Below, one piece after another: positions 21,119 to 31,389 of a stretch of 64,000 bases of DNA. The stretch covers positions 7,991,767-8,055,766 of the forward strand of contig CM043791.1 of NCBI GenBank assembly GCA_023974075.1. Reading direction: 5' to 3'. The stretch comes from Chaenocephalus aceratus. Lineage: Eukaryota; Chordata; Actinopteri; Perciformes; Channichthyidae. The notes beneath the pieces were generated by a model. It was given only the letters and a program-made list of their open reading frames with translations. It did no database searches and was not told where the DNA came from. A program made the position numbers and the translations under genes. Each line of letters starts with the position of its first letter. The stretch's first letter is position 1.

Positions 21119-22848
21119 CTCTTTACTTAGATTACGAGTGGTGATAAAATAATGAATGGTTGGATATAATGACAACGTCATAAAAACTAATAGATTTCCA
21201 ACTATATCTCTTGAAGTGGGTGTGTATGATGGAAATCAAGGTCATTATTTCTCTCTTTTCTTTGTATTAATGATAATACATTTTAATCAATCTACCTTTT
21301 ATAAATTAACTATTGCATTTGGGTGCCATTTATTTTAATGAAAACCAAGCCATGTTAACTTGTCATTCATTTTCTCCCTGAGGCTCTTTGTCCAAGGCTA
21401 ATCTCCTGGAGTACTTGCTCACATGTGCTGCATGCACAAGAAACTATTTCTGTCACTGTGATCAACAATATTTGAATAACACATTTTGTTCAGTGTTTTA
21501 TTCCGTCATTGCTTCTAAATGATGGAATGTGGAGGGGCTGCAGGTGACATCGGCTTCTGTAGTAATAGGCTAAACACAAGCCTTACCTTTTCTGATGCAG
21601 GCCACATTTTCGCCATTGTCATTTCTCAAAAACTGAAATTAATAGAAAAGTTGGTTCTGATTTTTAACCGGAGCCTTTACAGATTAGTTCCAAACCTATG
21701 TTCGGATCTACTAAAGGAAGGCACGATACAAGAGGAATAAATCCCAGTTTGTGTTATCTTTACCTTTATCTTGACTGTAAGGGTGATGGGAGGGACAATT
21801 GAGTGAGATTTAACTATGTTTGTTTGAATGGAGAAGGGACTTTCAGAGGAGCACTTTTGTAATTTACACATTCTGTGTCTCCATAAATCCGTCCCATTGC
21901 ATGCTGGGAAACTTCCCCTTCCTCTGCTTCCGGGATGTACTGTCTGTGATTTCTCCATATGTAATGGTTGCTATACACAACCAATTATACACCAGGCTAC
22001 TAGGATTTTCAAAGAGATGTGACTGATCGCATGGTCTGCACAAGCTGCTGGATAGGTGAGATTGATCATTGTTCAGTACTTAGTAGTGTTTTATGAACAC
22101 TGATGTTTGTACGTAGAGTACAGACAATTTACTTGTTCATTGCATGCTTTGACGAATGAGGCGTCTGAACTCTGAGGAAGCTTTGGTGCATGAGTGTACA
22201 TTACAGCATGTCTTAAGATGTGATTAAGGTGCTCTGTGTGGGACTGACTTGGCTGACACACACACAAACACACACAAACACACCCACACACTCAGCGCTA
22301 CAGACACTAACCCAGGCGGTGTGGAACTGAGCCAATATTCCCATCAAAGGATTAAGGGATGCTAACAGGGTACAGTTTGGACATACAGCCTGCCAACACA
22401 GGGGCCATTCAGGCATGGGTGAGATGTGGATCGAGGGAAGGGATGGGATTTGGAGGAAGAATAAATGTGTGGTACGTGTAGAGAAAATAACAATTGTGCA
22501 TCTCAAGCAGAAAGAAAATGTAGTCGGCTTTAAAATAAGTTTGACGGGCTGATAAATATTCACTTTCTTTCTTGAGAATAGATTAGATACCTCTTATGTG
22601 CACTAAAAGGCCTTTGAAGCTAACCCCAGTCATTACTTATTTTAAGAGGAAATATAGCTCATTAGCGTCAAAGCTAAGCAAATATGTACAATACTCTCAT
22701 GGGGTGTGCCTACATTTGTTCTCACTCAATGTAAAAGAGAGCACTGTTCCCCAAAATGGCTGCCTATTCTTAACAGTCTTATTTTGGTTGGATATTAGAC
22801 TGAGATGAAGGGAGGAGAAAAGGAAAGAGATTCGATTATGTTATTTAT
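21119..22848. other. No gene seen
   Basis: AT-rich sequence with a short imperfect CA tract near 22255-22290. Open frames carry no recognisable motifs. Confidence 0.5.
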
Positions 22849-23400
22849 TTAAAGGTCCCATGGCATGGTCCTTTCTACTGATCATAATACCATTGTTGAG
22901 GGATATTACAATAGAAAAATACTGTGCAATTTTCCAAACTCAGATTGGTTTCTCATACATTATCTCTGTATAGTATGAGTTTTCACTCCCTGTGCTAAAC
23001 GGCTCGATGGAGTTCCTGCCCCCACCAGGCCCGGTTCTACGGGGGTGCATAAGGGTGCATTGCACCCTCAGTTGAGTCGTTATGCACCCTCATTTGAAAA
23101 ATGAAAAGTGAAAAAAAAAGAAAAGTGAAAAATATTACATATTATTACATATAATAATAATATAATAATAATAATAATAATATAATAGTAGTAATAAGAA
23201 GAAGAATATTAAGAAGAAGAATTTAGTTGAAATAAAATAAATTGTTCTTACAAAGCTATCAGTGTCAGTGATGGACATCAGAAAATGGTTAAAACAACCA
23301 GCCCTTATCGCCAGCAGTAACACTGCATCTACTGCAGGTAATAACAGTTCAGATCATGGGGACATTACGTTACCCGCGGCCACTGTCGTGGACAATAACG

Positions 23401-23465
23401 CCCGACTCGCCGGCTTTGCCCGCCTCGCCGGCTTTGCCCGCCTCGCCGGCTTTGCCCGCCTCGCC
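23401..23465. repeat. 18-bp minisatellite
   Basis: About 3.5 copies of CGCCTCGCCGGCTTTGCC. It encodes ALPASP in the likely authentic frame and RLAGFA in another. Confidence 0.9.
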
Positions 23466-23666
23466 CACAGAGGCAGAGCAGCCGCAGCCGTCTTTGTTGC
23501 CCCAAACACCGCCACCCCTCGGCCCGCAAGTGCCAGAGGACCTCGGCAAAACAGAGCCTGCCCAGGTATATTTAAAAAAGTGCCCAACTCGCCTGTAGGC
23601 TACTCATTTTGCAGCTCATAGTTTCAAAACAGAGATTGGCTGGAATATTCATGTAAAAAAGATGCC

Positions 23667-25333
23667 TTCTTTTTTTTTTATACTTTTTTTATTGAGTCAG
23701 GCACAATGAGTTTACATTTATACAGTCAATATTTTTATTTATTTTTCCCCTTTCCCTCCCTCCCGGTCCTAGCTAGTAAAATAAATAACTAACTAAATAA
23801 ATAAGATAGATACCTGTATAGGTTAAAAGTAAAGTAATATAGAAGATAATATTAAAAGAAAATGTATAGATAAGGGAATAAAGAATAGTAACAGTAATAC
23901 TTGTACCCATATACTCATATGTATACCCACATGTTCACATGCACATACATACACGTACCTACCTACATACATACATGTATACAAAGACAGAACAAATAAA
24001 TAAAAATAAATAAAATAAAAAAAAAATTAATATAAAAAGAGACACAAGGAGAAAAAACAAAAAAAACATACATTCGTAGTTCCCCCTCTTTCTCCTTAAT
24101 GTAGTGTCTTAAGTTCAGCTATGTAGGCTATCATAAGAGCCCCAGACAGATTCAAATAGTTTTGAGGAGCCCCTCAGGTTATATTTAATCTTCTCCAAGT
24201 TCAGGTACAACATTAGATCTTTAAGCCATTGAGATGCTTTAGGTGGTATAGAAGATTTCCATTCTAGGAGTATTCTTCTTCGTGCTAAAAGAGATGCAAA
24301 GGCTATACTGTCCTTAGTTTTCCTCTTCAACATTCGGTGGCCAGGTATTACTCCAAAAATGGCAGTTTCTGCACATGGTGTCAATACCACGTCCAAGGCC
24401 TCAGTAAGGTGTTTGAAAATGCTTGTCCAGTATCCTTGTAGGCGAGGACAAGACCAAAACATATGAGTCATGTTTGCTGGTGACATGTGGCATCTGTTAC
24501 AGGTGTCCGTAACATTTGGATATATTTTGGAGAGTTTAGAGTTGGTGTAATAGATACGGTGGACAACTTTTAGTTGTATAAGATTGAGCCTGGCACAGGA
24601 CGTACTATTGTTCACTCTCGCTAATGCGCCATCCCAGACCTCATCATCTATGGCTTGGATTAGTTCCTCTTCCCAATGTTGTTTGATTTTACCAAGCGAT
24701 GTTTCTGTGAGACGGGAGACGGAATTGTAAATTCTTGAAATCAGACCTTTTTCGATTGTTAGAGTGTCCAGAATTGAGTCAATTATTGAGTCCGGAGGGA
24801 TATTGGGGAATGAAGGGTTGTTTAGTTTAACCCAGTTTCGGACCTGGAAGTAGCGAAATAGATGAGTGCTTGGAAGGCAACATTTGTCAGAGAGTTGGCT
24901 AAAGCTGCCGAAAACATTGTTAATGTAAAGGTCCCTTACTCTTATAAGACCTACTCTCTGCCACATAGAGAAGGCCCCATCAGTGTAAGGGGGGAGAAAG
25001 AGATGGTTGTTGCTAATGGGACTATGTATAGAGGAACCACAGAGTCCATGAGCCTTTCTGAATTGGGACCAGATTCTTAGGGTGGAAACAACAATCGGGT
25101 TATTCGAATATTGACTTGGCCGGCTGGGTAATTTAGATGTAAGCAAAGCCAAGAGTGAGGTATTAGGACAGGATTTGGCTTCAAGCTCACACCAACTCAA
25201 TGTTGGTTCCTTAGTCCATAGAATTATTTTGTGGATATTGGCTACCCAATAGTAGTCTTATGTTTGGAAGCGCTAATCCTCCTGTAGATCTATGCCTTTG
25301 TAAAAGCTCTTTCCTAATTCTAGGTCTAGGTCT
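23667..25333 (-). mobile_element. L1/Tx1-type LINE, 5'-truncated, antisense
   Basis: AAAAAGATGCC is repeated directly on both sides (23656-23666, 25334-25344), an 11-bp target duplication. The A-rich 3' tail is at the left (reads as poly-T on +), so the element lies on the minus strand. It holds the ORF2 C-terminal part and a 3' UTR whose near copy occurs at 48778-49096. Confidence 0.93.
24115..25200 (-). pseudogene. L1-type ORF2, C-terminal 361 codons
   Basis: A long open frame without internal stops covers the region downstream of the reverse transcriptase. It has W-rich segments (SNNPIVVSTLRIWSQFRKAH, GLISRIYNSVSR), LIQLKVVHRIYYT, and the cysteine-rich knuckle CNRCHMSPANMTHMFWSC (C-x2-C-x8-H-x4-C). 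That knuckle is typical of the L1/Tx1 ORF2 C-terminus. Upstream, RRSTGGLALPNIRL-type sequence is readable in another frame up to 25333, then the element ends. It is 5'-truncated and cannot retrotranspose alone. The intact frame suggests a young insertion. Confidence 0.85.
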
Positions 25334-25449
25334 AAAAAGATGCCATCTTCTGCTATGCATGTAGATATTTCGGTTCAAGTAAGTCAGATGCCTTCACCAC
25401 AACTGGCTACAACAACTGGCGCCATGCTCTTATAGGCTACGTGATAAGG

Positions 25450-25690
25450 GACTGGGAAGGCATGAATCAAGCAAAGAGCACATAGATCCATAGATCTCTT
25501 CATTTTGCTCTCAAAGTGCACCAGATTGATGCTTTTAACTTCAATATTTAAAATAAAATCTTCCCGGGGGAGCGTGCCCCCGGACCTCCCTAGAGGAGGT
25601 GAGGACCCTCCTAGAGGAGATGAGGACCCCCTAGACGGTGTTAGGTCCACTCCCCACTTATAAAAATAGCACTTTACCACTGCACCCTCT
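25450..25690 (+). repeat. Shared hAT-associated module
   Basis: Same module as 12112-12310 and 63300-63480 (CTCAAAGTGCACCAGATTGA ... CTTCCCGGGGGAGC). Here it lies inside the 3' part of the TTF-type hAT, its likely source family. Confidence 0.75.
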
Positions 25691-25759
25691 CTAATCTCAG
25701 ATGCACCCTGAGTAATTTTGTTCTGGAACCGGGCCTGGCTCCCACCCTCCTGTGCGTCC

Positions 25760-25810
25760 AGTGTGCTCCGATTGGTCAGCTCTGCCACTCTGTTCTGATT
25801 AGTCAACCAC
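25760..25810. promoter_or_regulatory. Paired inverted CCAAT boxes upstream of P2X7-like gene
   Basis: CCGATTGGTCAGC and CTGATTAGTCAACC are two inverted CCAAT-type boxes about 30 bp apart, some 150-190 bp upstream of the P2X7-like start. The same paired arrangement recurs in the TTAA MITEs at 17430, 39870, 42560 and 61150. A promoter role is inferred. Confidence 0.4.
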
Positions 25811-25948
25811 CAGAGAGGCTCTGCCCCTGTTGACATCTGCCGTAAAGTGGTTTAGCGGGTACTTAGCAACATAGCAATACTAGATTTGAGAATCGATAGA
25901 TAGATAGAGAGTTATATAGATAAATAGATAGCTTACATATAGCATACA

Positions 25949-26763
25949 ATGGCGTATGGAGCATACAATTTCGAACCTCCGTTCGATCCTAGAATAGACC
26001 AAATCGCGAGTCTTGCCTCGCCGTTCACTAGAGCAGACCAAACAGTGTCATTGTGGTACGTTTTTATCTAGTATATGTCTTACATTTCAGATGTCATCAG
26101 ATGTACCTACAACTGTTGTTATTTAGGTGCCGTTGTGGAAACTGCGCTTTGATGCCAAGTGACGGAGAAAACGTGTGCTGCAATAGCATAAGAAAGGTAG
26201 CCTAGCTTAGTTTCATTATGTCGGCAGCTAGCTGAAAACACCAACAGTAGCACACATATACCAAGATATACAGCATACATATTTTTCAAGTCAATAGACT
26301 ATATATGTACTTTTATTACTTCTTTAGTAATTGAATGTTTATTTTGTAAACCTTTCCCATAGTTGGTTTAATTGCTAAACGTGTTTTGTAACACATCTTA
26401 CCTTCATAGGTTAAATGCATGGTTGACCACCCAGGACTAGAGCCTAACTGCTTGAACCCATACACCCTGCAGAATCTCCACAATATTTATAAATACAGTT
26501 TCGGACCTTTGACAAATACAACGGAAGAAGAGTAAGTTATTGTTACTGTACCTGTAATAAACTACTACTGTTTGATGACAAATCAAATCATGGTTTGCTA
26601 TATATGAATGATATGTTATATGTATATTTATACACTGTACATCATCCATTCCTCTCCTGATAGGCGTTTTCGATATCTTGCGTATCGCAGCTTTGTAAGC
26701 TGGTGCTGGGGATATTTAGGGCGAGGCATCAGAGTGGTGATTCCGTCGTGTGTTGTGCAATGA
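25949..26763 (+). CDS. P2X7 cytoplasmic 'ballast'-domain-like protein, four exons, intact
   Basis: Exons are 25949-26055, 26127-26196, 26410-26531 and 26664-26763, all with GT-AG borders and matching phases. They give 399 nt, 132 residues, no internal stop. Motifs in order: an N-terminal leader MAYGAYNFEPPFDPRID; WCRCGNCALMP at residues ~36-46 and VCC near 53, cysteines arranged as in the zinc-binding P2X7 C-terminal domain; CMVDHPGLEPNCLNP (~62-76); RFRYLAYRSFVSWCWG (~101-116); and terminal IRVVIPSCVVQ. In P2X7 receptors this domain hangs under the channel and binds zinc and guanine nucleotides. Here there is no channel: no transmembrane segments or P2X ectodomain. It sits inside a TTAA-flanked element, its stop 8 nt from the opposing THAP exon. 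It looks like a standalone cargo or accessory gene. Domain identity is by motif reading; function unknown. Confidence 0.8.
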
Positions 26764-26771
26764 ATACTTAC

Positions 26772-27025
26772 AGGTTGTGTACCCGAATCTTCCGCTGGCC
26801 CAAACAAAGTAGGAACAGCATCGTCCTCCAATATCAGCTTTGCAAGTCCGAAGCTAAACATTGTTAGTTTTTAAAGCTTTGTTCCACAACAGTACCGGCT
26901 GGTAAATCAGCTGGAACAGTGTTAAAAAGGAATGTCAACCACTGACTTCGTCGTGGTTCTGCCTTCGGTACTGCAAACATTGTGGATTTCTCCACACAAG
27001 ACAGGCAACAGACCCTCCGCGACAT
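26772..27025 (-). pseudogene. THAP-domain exon, damaged
   Basis: Starts MSRRVCCLSCVEKSTMFAVP, giving the first Cys pair of the C2CH zinc finger, then RRSQWLTFLFNTVPADLPAG with the conserved Trp and Pro. A stop and frameshift follow (around 26868). The next frame gives MFSFGLAKLILEDDAVPTLF, the C-terminal AVPTLF signature of THAP domains. The exon ends at a good donor (CAACCT then GTAAGT, 26772/26771). The segment expected to hold the second Cys and the His is missing. Kolobok transposases commonly begin with a THAP DNA-binding domain, so this is read as the first coding exon of a lost transposase. No catalytic exons remain. Confidence 0.75.
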
Positions 27026-27315
27026 GACTGGATAGAGCTTTGAAAAGAAGCAGGTTTTACGACACTTAATATGGTCGGCTGGCAGAGGAAGTGACGTCAC
27101 GCGGTGCAGCTACGTCACGCGGGGCAGAAGTAAACAATGGAAACTGAGAAATCTCCAACGAGGCTTTTGGGGGAGGTTTTTCTGTGTTAGAGTTTTACTC
27201 CCTACAGGGTGTACTTTGAGGGGTTTTGACTTTGCAGACTGTTTACATGCATGGACACCTTCATAACACACAAGGAGACGGGTAATAACGGAAAAGCATG
27301 CAATGGGCCCTTTAA

Positions 27316-27483
27316 GTTTCTTCCTTCCACTTGTAAACATGTGGACGTAACCCAGTGAGTGAGCATGTTTCTTCTCGAGGCTGATTCACATGCCAGCAGG
27401 TTGCCGCATTTTATTTAAACCAGCCTGTCTTATGTGGAGTAAGGATTCTCTTAATTGCTCATCATAACTCAGGCTTAACTCAG

Positions 27484-27524
<41 letters not shown>

Positions 27525-27987
27525 AGCAGCTGTCTTATATTTTCATTATAGTTTATTATGAACATGATTCCCTTCATTGGCTCAATAAACTGGTACAACT
27601 GAGGCAGGGGCGATGGGACAGACACTGGGGGAAATTGGAGTTCTGGGAAACGTGGTGACATTTTTGATGTCCCGTTTATATATTGTGATAAAACAATGCT
27701 TTGTTTCCAGCAGCAGCAGTGTAATTGATTTGAATTACAAGCATGGACAGATTTAGGATGACGGCTCATTTCCAGCTCAATGCAGCCATTTATGTAATTG
27801 GTCAGGAAGGCATAAAGATAACTTGATATTGTTATGGTCACTAGCATAAATATTGTACAATGTCTCTGCATTTTTTGATATAGTTGTGCGAAATAATTTT
27901 TCTTGGCTTAGGTTTTCTGGGTTTAAGGTTTTCTGCAGCTGACAACGAGGGAGAAGAGACCTTTTTCACATCTGACATGTTGGCATA
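27316..27987. other. No gene seen; (TG)n at 27486-27523
   Basis: Contains a TG microsatellite of about 19 units. The 161-codon minus frame across it is a repeat artefact plus chance. Confidence 0.6.
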
Positions 27988-28326
27988 CAGTCCCCTCCAA
28001 AACTATTGGAACAGCGAGGCCAATTGCTTTATTTTTGCTGGACACTGAAAACATAGGTTTGACATCAAAAGATGAATATGAGACCAAAGGTCAGTATTTC
28101 AGCTTTTAATTTACATTTAGAACTCAGACGTCTACAGAAACATTTTGTCTGCCAATTTAAAGAGAGATGCAACCAAACTGATCGGGAGAACCTTCATCGT
28201 GCAGCAAGACAACGACCCAAAACACACTGCCATAACAACCAAGGAGTTCATCAGGGGAAAGAAGTGGAAGGTTTTAGACTGGCCAAGTCAATCTCCAGAC
28301 TACAACCCTATTGAGCGTGCATTTTA

Positions 28327-28949
28327 AGGCCCTGACACACCAAGCAGTCACCAGAGGACTAGCCGACGCTGAAGTCGGCTGTTGCCTGGCCGTGTTCTCC
28401 TGCGTTTTGGCCATGTGTCGCACGGGAACACACCGCACCGACTTCAGTGCGTGAGTGGCAATAACTCTCCTTACCAGCAGGCGGCGGTAGTGTGTATTCG
28501 TCATTCAAAAGAGGCAAACCGGACAAGACAGAGAAGAAGAAGAGTATCTTTTCTCCGTAATATCATACAGAGCTGGCCTCTCCTGGATCAAGGTGATGAG
28601 CAGGTCTTCGTTTGCATCATTCCAGATCGCCATGATGAGATGAAAATGAATAGCAGTCTGTGTGTGCCTTCTTAAATCGTTTGTTTACGTCCCTCACTTC
28701 CGCTTCGCTTCTCATGCACTGATTCGCTAGCTGAACAGCCAATCAGAGTGATTATTTGGTCCGACTGCCAGACCCGATGCATGGCCGATTCAACATGTTG
28801 AATCGGCCATGCATCGGGTCTGGCAGTCCAAATAAGGCGTGTCTCACGGTCGACGGTGCGGGACACACCAACCTGACTACGGCGCCGCGAATGCCCGACA
28901 GCCTCTGACGGCCTCTGACTCCCAAAATCGGGTTGGTGTGTCAGGGCCT
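28327..28949. mobile_element. Harbinger-type MITE with TTA duplication
   Basis: The left end is AGGCCCTGACACACCAA, with its reverse complement at the right end, and TTA on both sides (28324-28326, 28950-28952). It is 623 bp with no coding capacity. A 62-bp palindrome lies in its right half. Confidence 0.88.
28765..28826. repeat. Perfect palindrome, 31+0+31
   Basis: The arm CTGCCAGACCCGATGCATGG... runs to CAACA, then TGTTG begins its exact reverse complement with no spacer. Weaker complementarity extends a further ~10 bp on each side. Confidence 0.97.
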
Positions 28950-29361
28950 TTACCTGCTAAAGAGGAGACTGAAGGGAGAAACCCCCGGGAACAAACAACA
29001 ACTGAAAGAGGTGAACGCCTGGAAAAGCATCACAAAAGAAGAATGCACAAGTTTGGTGATGTCAATGGGTTGCAGGCTTGATGCAAGCAAAGGATTTGCA
29101 ACTAAATACTAAGTATTATTCACTTTTCACACTATTTTAAGTCCAACACTTTTGCTCATTTGAAAAATGGGTGGGTTTAAACAAAAGGTGCTATCTTCTC
29201 AGTTTTGTAACAGATCTAGATGTAAATATCTGGAATTAAAAACTGAAATACTGAACTTTTGTCTCATATTCATCTTTTGATGTAAAACCTAATTGTTTTC
29301 AGTCTGCAGCAAAAATAAAGCAATTGGCCTCGCTGTTCCAATAGTTTTGGAGGGGACTGTA

Positions 29362-29992
29362 TATCACAATAGCAGGTGCTTAATAAACATAATGCTGGCT
29401 GAGTTGATGGTTTCAGGGTATTGGGCTGGTTCACTGTCTGGCTCACTTGAATGCCTAAATTGAATGTTGGTTAGTGTTATTAGTGACACCTGTGGCTTCT
29501 CTGCTAAGCAGCGCTGTACTGGCCACCTGGCAACCAGGACAAACCTTGTGGGCCAATGGGCCGTCAAAGACAAAGTGCATCCAGCCTTGTGTGTCTCTTT
29601 TCATTTTGAGTGCACCTGAGAGCATGCACATGACATTGTATTCAGTATTGCGTCTGTATTACAGTGGATCATTTGTGTTCAGCAGTTCAACCCCTGCAAC
29701 ATTACTAGTTCCACTATTCCACATTGGTCGATTCGTTCTGATAACATTTGGCAGATCAATTATTTTGTATTTAATTTGATCAGTAAGGAAGAATAAGTGA
29801 GAATGATTTCTGCAGTTGTAGTAAAATGTTCGCCCTGTAGTGTTATTTACGTTAAAATACGACTATACTTTAGCATTGTTTTTTTAGTAGATTATATTTG
29901 CAATAATTAAATATATTATTGCATTAAAACCCCTAAAACAACATATTTTATGTGTTATTACATTCATATAATAATGCTCTTTATGCTATGGG
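29362..29992. other. No gene seen
   Basis: AT-rich non-coding DNA. Confidence 0.55.
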
Positions 29993-30000
29993 GTAGTTTT

Positions 30001-30586
30001 TAGGGATGCACGATATTGGTTTTTTGAAACCGATACCGATAACTTCCTGCTTCTCAAGACCGATACCGATACCGATAACCGATAAAAAAAAAAAATTACA
30101 CCACTAATTATTTTAACGCGATTAACGCATGTGTATTTTTTTACCTTAGCCGCCCCGTAGCTTCAGAGCGCATCGAGTTTAAAATACCATCTACAAGCTG
30201 ATGCTGACAGCCCCGCTCCTGCCGCCCGCTTGCAGCAGACCACACTTCCACGCTCACCGGCAGGCACCGACTGGCCATCTGGAGGACCGGGAGGGTGTGT
30301 GTATGTGTGGTTCGAGCGAGCGAGAGAGAGACCTTACGTGCATTGTTGTTGTTAGCATCTGGTGCTAGCTAGCTGCGCTAACGGATATAAGGAGCTGTTT
30401 AAATGAAAACAGAGGAGCGACATTTCGCCACAACTGCACCGAGCACTTGACTTTATGCAGGAAGCCAGACAGTGGGACATTGTACGAAAAGTCAGCACAC
30501 TCAGCAACATGATTGCAGCGGGATGACGTCATAATTCCTAATATCGGACCGATAATTATCGGGCCGATAATTATCGTGCATCCCTA
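30001..30586. mobile_element. hAT MITE, exact 8-bp target duplication
   Basis: The left end is TAGGGATGCACGATATTGGT and the right end (reverse complement) is TAGGGATGCACGATAATTAT. GTAGTTTT directly flanks both sides (29993-30000, 30587-30594). The interior keeps a short transposase scrap, FMQEARQWDIVRKVSTLSNM (about 30449-30520), resembling the region before the second catalytic Asp of ZBED-like hATs. A 60-bp stretch at 30336-30400 is repeated at the window's right edge. Confidence 0.95.
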
Positions 30587-30680
30587 GTAGTTTTGTTTTC
30601 ATGTTTTATAGGTACATAATTCAGTTTGGATTGGTTTGGATTGATCTATATTTAAAAACTTTTAAAGTTTACCAGCTTAA

Positions 30681-31051
30681 AGGTAGGGTAGGTAAGTTTG
30701 AGAAACCGGCTCGAGATACACTTTTTGTTATATTCCATGGAATGCTCTTAACATCCCATAGCAATGAATATCTTAAGTGCTTTGACAAAAAATCCATAAA
30801 AAAATGTCATCTGTGGAAGCCGTAGTACTGTAAAAAGCACGACCAATCATTTTAGCCGGCCCGGCTAAAGTAACTGGATGGCCTACCTGCCTGTCAGCCT
30901 TCCATCTGTGCACAAACTGATCTCGTGCCCTCATTGGTCATGTGTGCGTTCGTGTGTGTTGGAGGAGGGGCTCTGTAAGGAAGTGGCAGATCTTTTCTGG
31001 CTGTGTATTTTCAAATTCTAGCGCACTCGAGCTGGTTCGGCTACCCCACCT
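30681..31051. mobile_element. TTAA-flanked MITE
   Basis: AGGTAGGGTAGGTAAG at the left pairs with AGGTGGGGTAGCCGAAC (reverse complement of the right end), each next to TTAA (30677-30680, 31052-31055). No coding capacity. Piggybac- or Kolobok-mobilised by the target site. Confidence 0.85.
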
Positions 31052-31389
31052 TTAATTCAAACTTTGCAAAACAGGCACTTAATGTGGGTTAAATCACCAA
31101 GGTAGGTTTTGGGTGTGATAGCTATCAGAAATGTAAATAATATATATATATACCTAATTTGATCTTAGTCAAAATTGATCATAAAACATCAGCAACAGTA
31201 AAACCTGTTAGGGCTTCAGGGTTTATTATTAAAGGCCCATTAATGCTGGGATGCTTAATTAAATAATTACTGTGATGGTTTAAGTATTATTTCAGTCAGA
31301 GAGAATCAGTGGCGGTTCTAGAACATTTTACATGGGGTGGCAAAGGGGGGGCAAGAGGTCATGCCAGGGTGGCATGGGAGGGCGGACAG

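Larger units (their letters stand above)
23271..25485 (+). pseudogene. hAT transposase with TTF-type zinc finger, split by L1
   Basis: Begins MDIRKWLKQPALIASSNTAS. After a frameshift near 23390 it continues with a Pro/Ala linker, VPEDLGKTEPAQVYLKKCPT and, beyond a stop, EIGWNIHVKKDA. The L1 interrupts here. Reading resumes at the duplicated target site as KKDAIFCYACRYFGSSKSDA then FTTTGYNNWRHALIG, ending in AKST and TAG at 25483. The two halves join into a TTF-type domain (WLEYS-like segment, FCYAC, W..AL), as in ZMYM1-like hAT transposases. The catalytic domain is missing. Confidence 0.75.
23026..25737. mobile_element. hAT (TTF/ZMYM-type) inserted in the Kolobok-like element
   Basis: TIRs are CAGGCCCGGTTCTAC (left) and CAGGCCCGGTTCCAG (right, reverse complement). 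The flanking octamers GCCCCCAC (23018-23025) and GCTCCCAC (25738-25745) match at 7 of 8 positions. It contains a TTF-type transposase N-terminus, an 18-bp minisatellite, an AAT-rich tract (23150-23215) and a nested antisense L1. Confidence 0.9.
22853..27311. mobile_element. Kolobok-like TTAA element carrying P2X7-ballast-like and THAP genes
   Basis: Outer ends are AGGTCCCATGGCATG (left) and AGGGCCCATTGCATG (right, reverse complement), each abutting TTAA (22849-22852, 27312-27315). TTAA target sites plus a THAP-domain gene point to the Kolobok superfamily. Subtracting the hAT at 23026-25737 leaves a native length near 1.74 kb. It encodes an intact spliced P2X7-ballast-like protein on + and a damaged THAP exon on -. 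No catalytic transposase is present, so this copy is non-autonomous. Confidence 0.75.
28145..29112 (+). pseudogene. Tc1-like transposase C-terminal part, interrupted
   Basis: The frame reads LIGRTFIVQQDNDPKHTAIT then KKWKVLDWPSQSPDYNPIER, with the second Asp in QQDNDPKHT and the third acidic residue in NPIE. It is split by the MITE at 28327-28949. Beyond it, if one TTA is removed, the frame resumes as YLLKRRLKGETPGNKQQLKE and ends near MSMGCRL..ASKGFATKY with TAA at 29110-29112. The N-terminal DNA-binding region and first catalytic Asp are absent. Confidence 0.9.
27988..29359. mobile_element. Tc1-like transposon split by a Harbinger-type MITE
   Basis: TIRs are CAGTCCCCTCCAAAACTATT and its perfect reverse complement at the right end, each flanked by TA. 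Native length without the inserted MITE is about 0.75 kb, so the N-terminal half of the transposase is deleted. Confidence 0.95.

Noticed and set aside
23354..23587. Ala/Arg-rich minus-strand frame over the 18-bp minisatellite
   Set aside because: Antisense shadow of the hAT N-terminal coding repeat.
25949..26763. A complete P2X receptor channel gene
   Set aside because: No transmembrane segments or ectodomain exons upstream; the protein starts 36 residues before the WCxCGxC motif and the upstream DNA is transposon.
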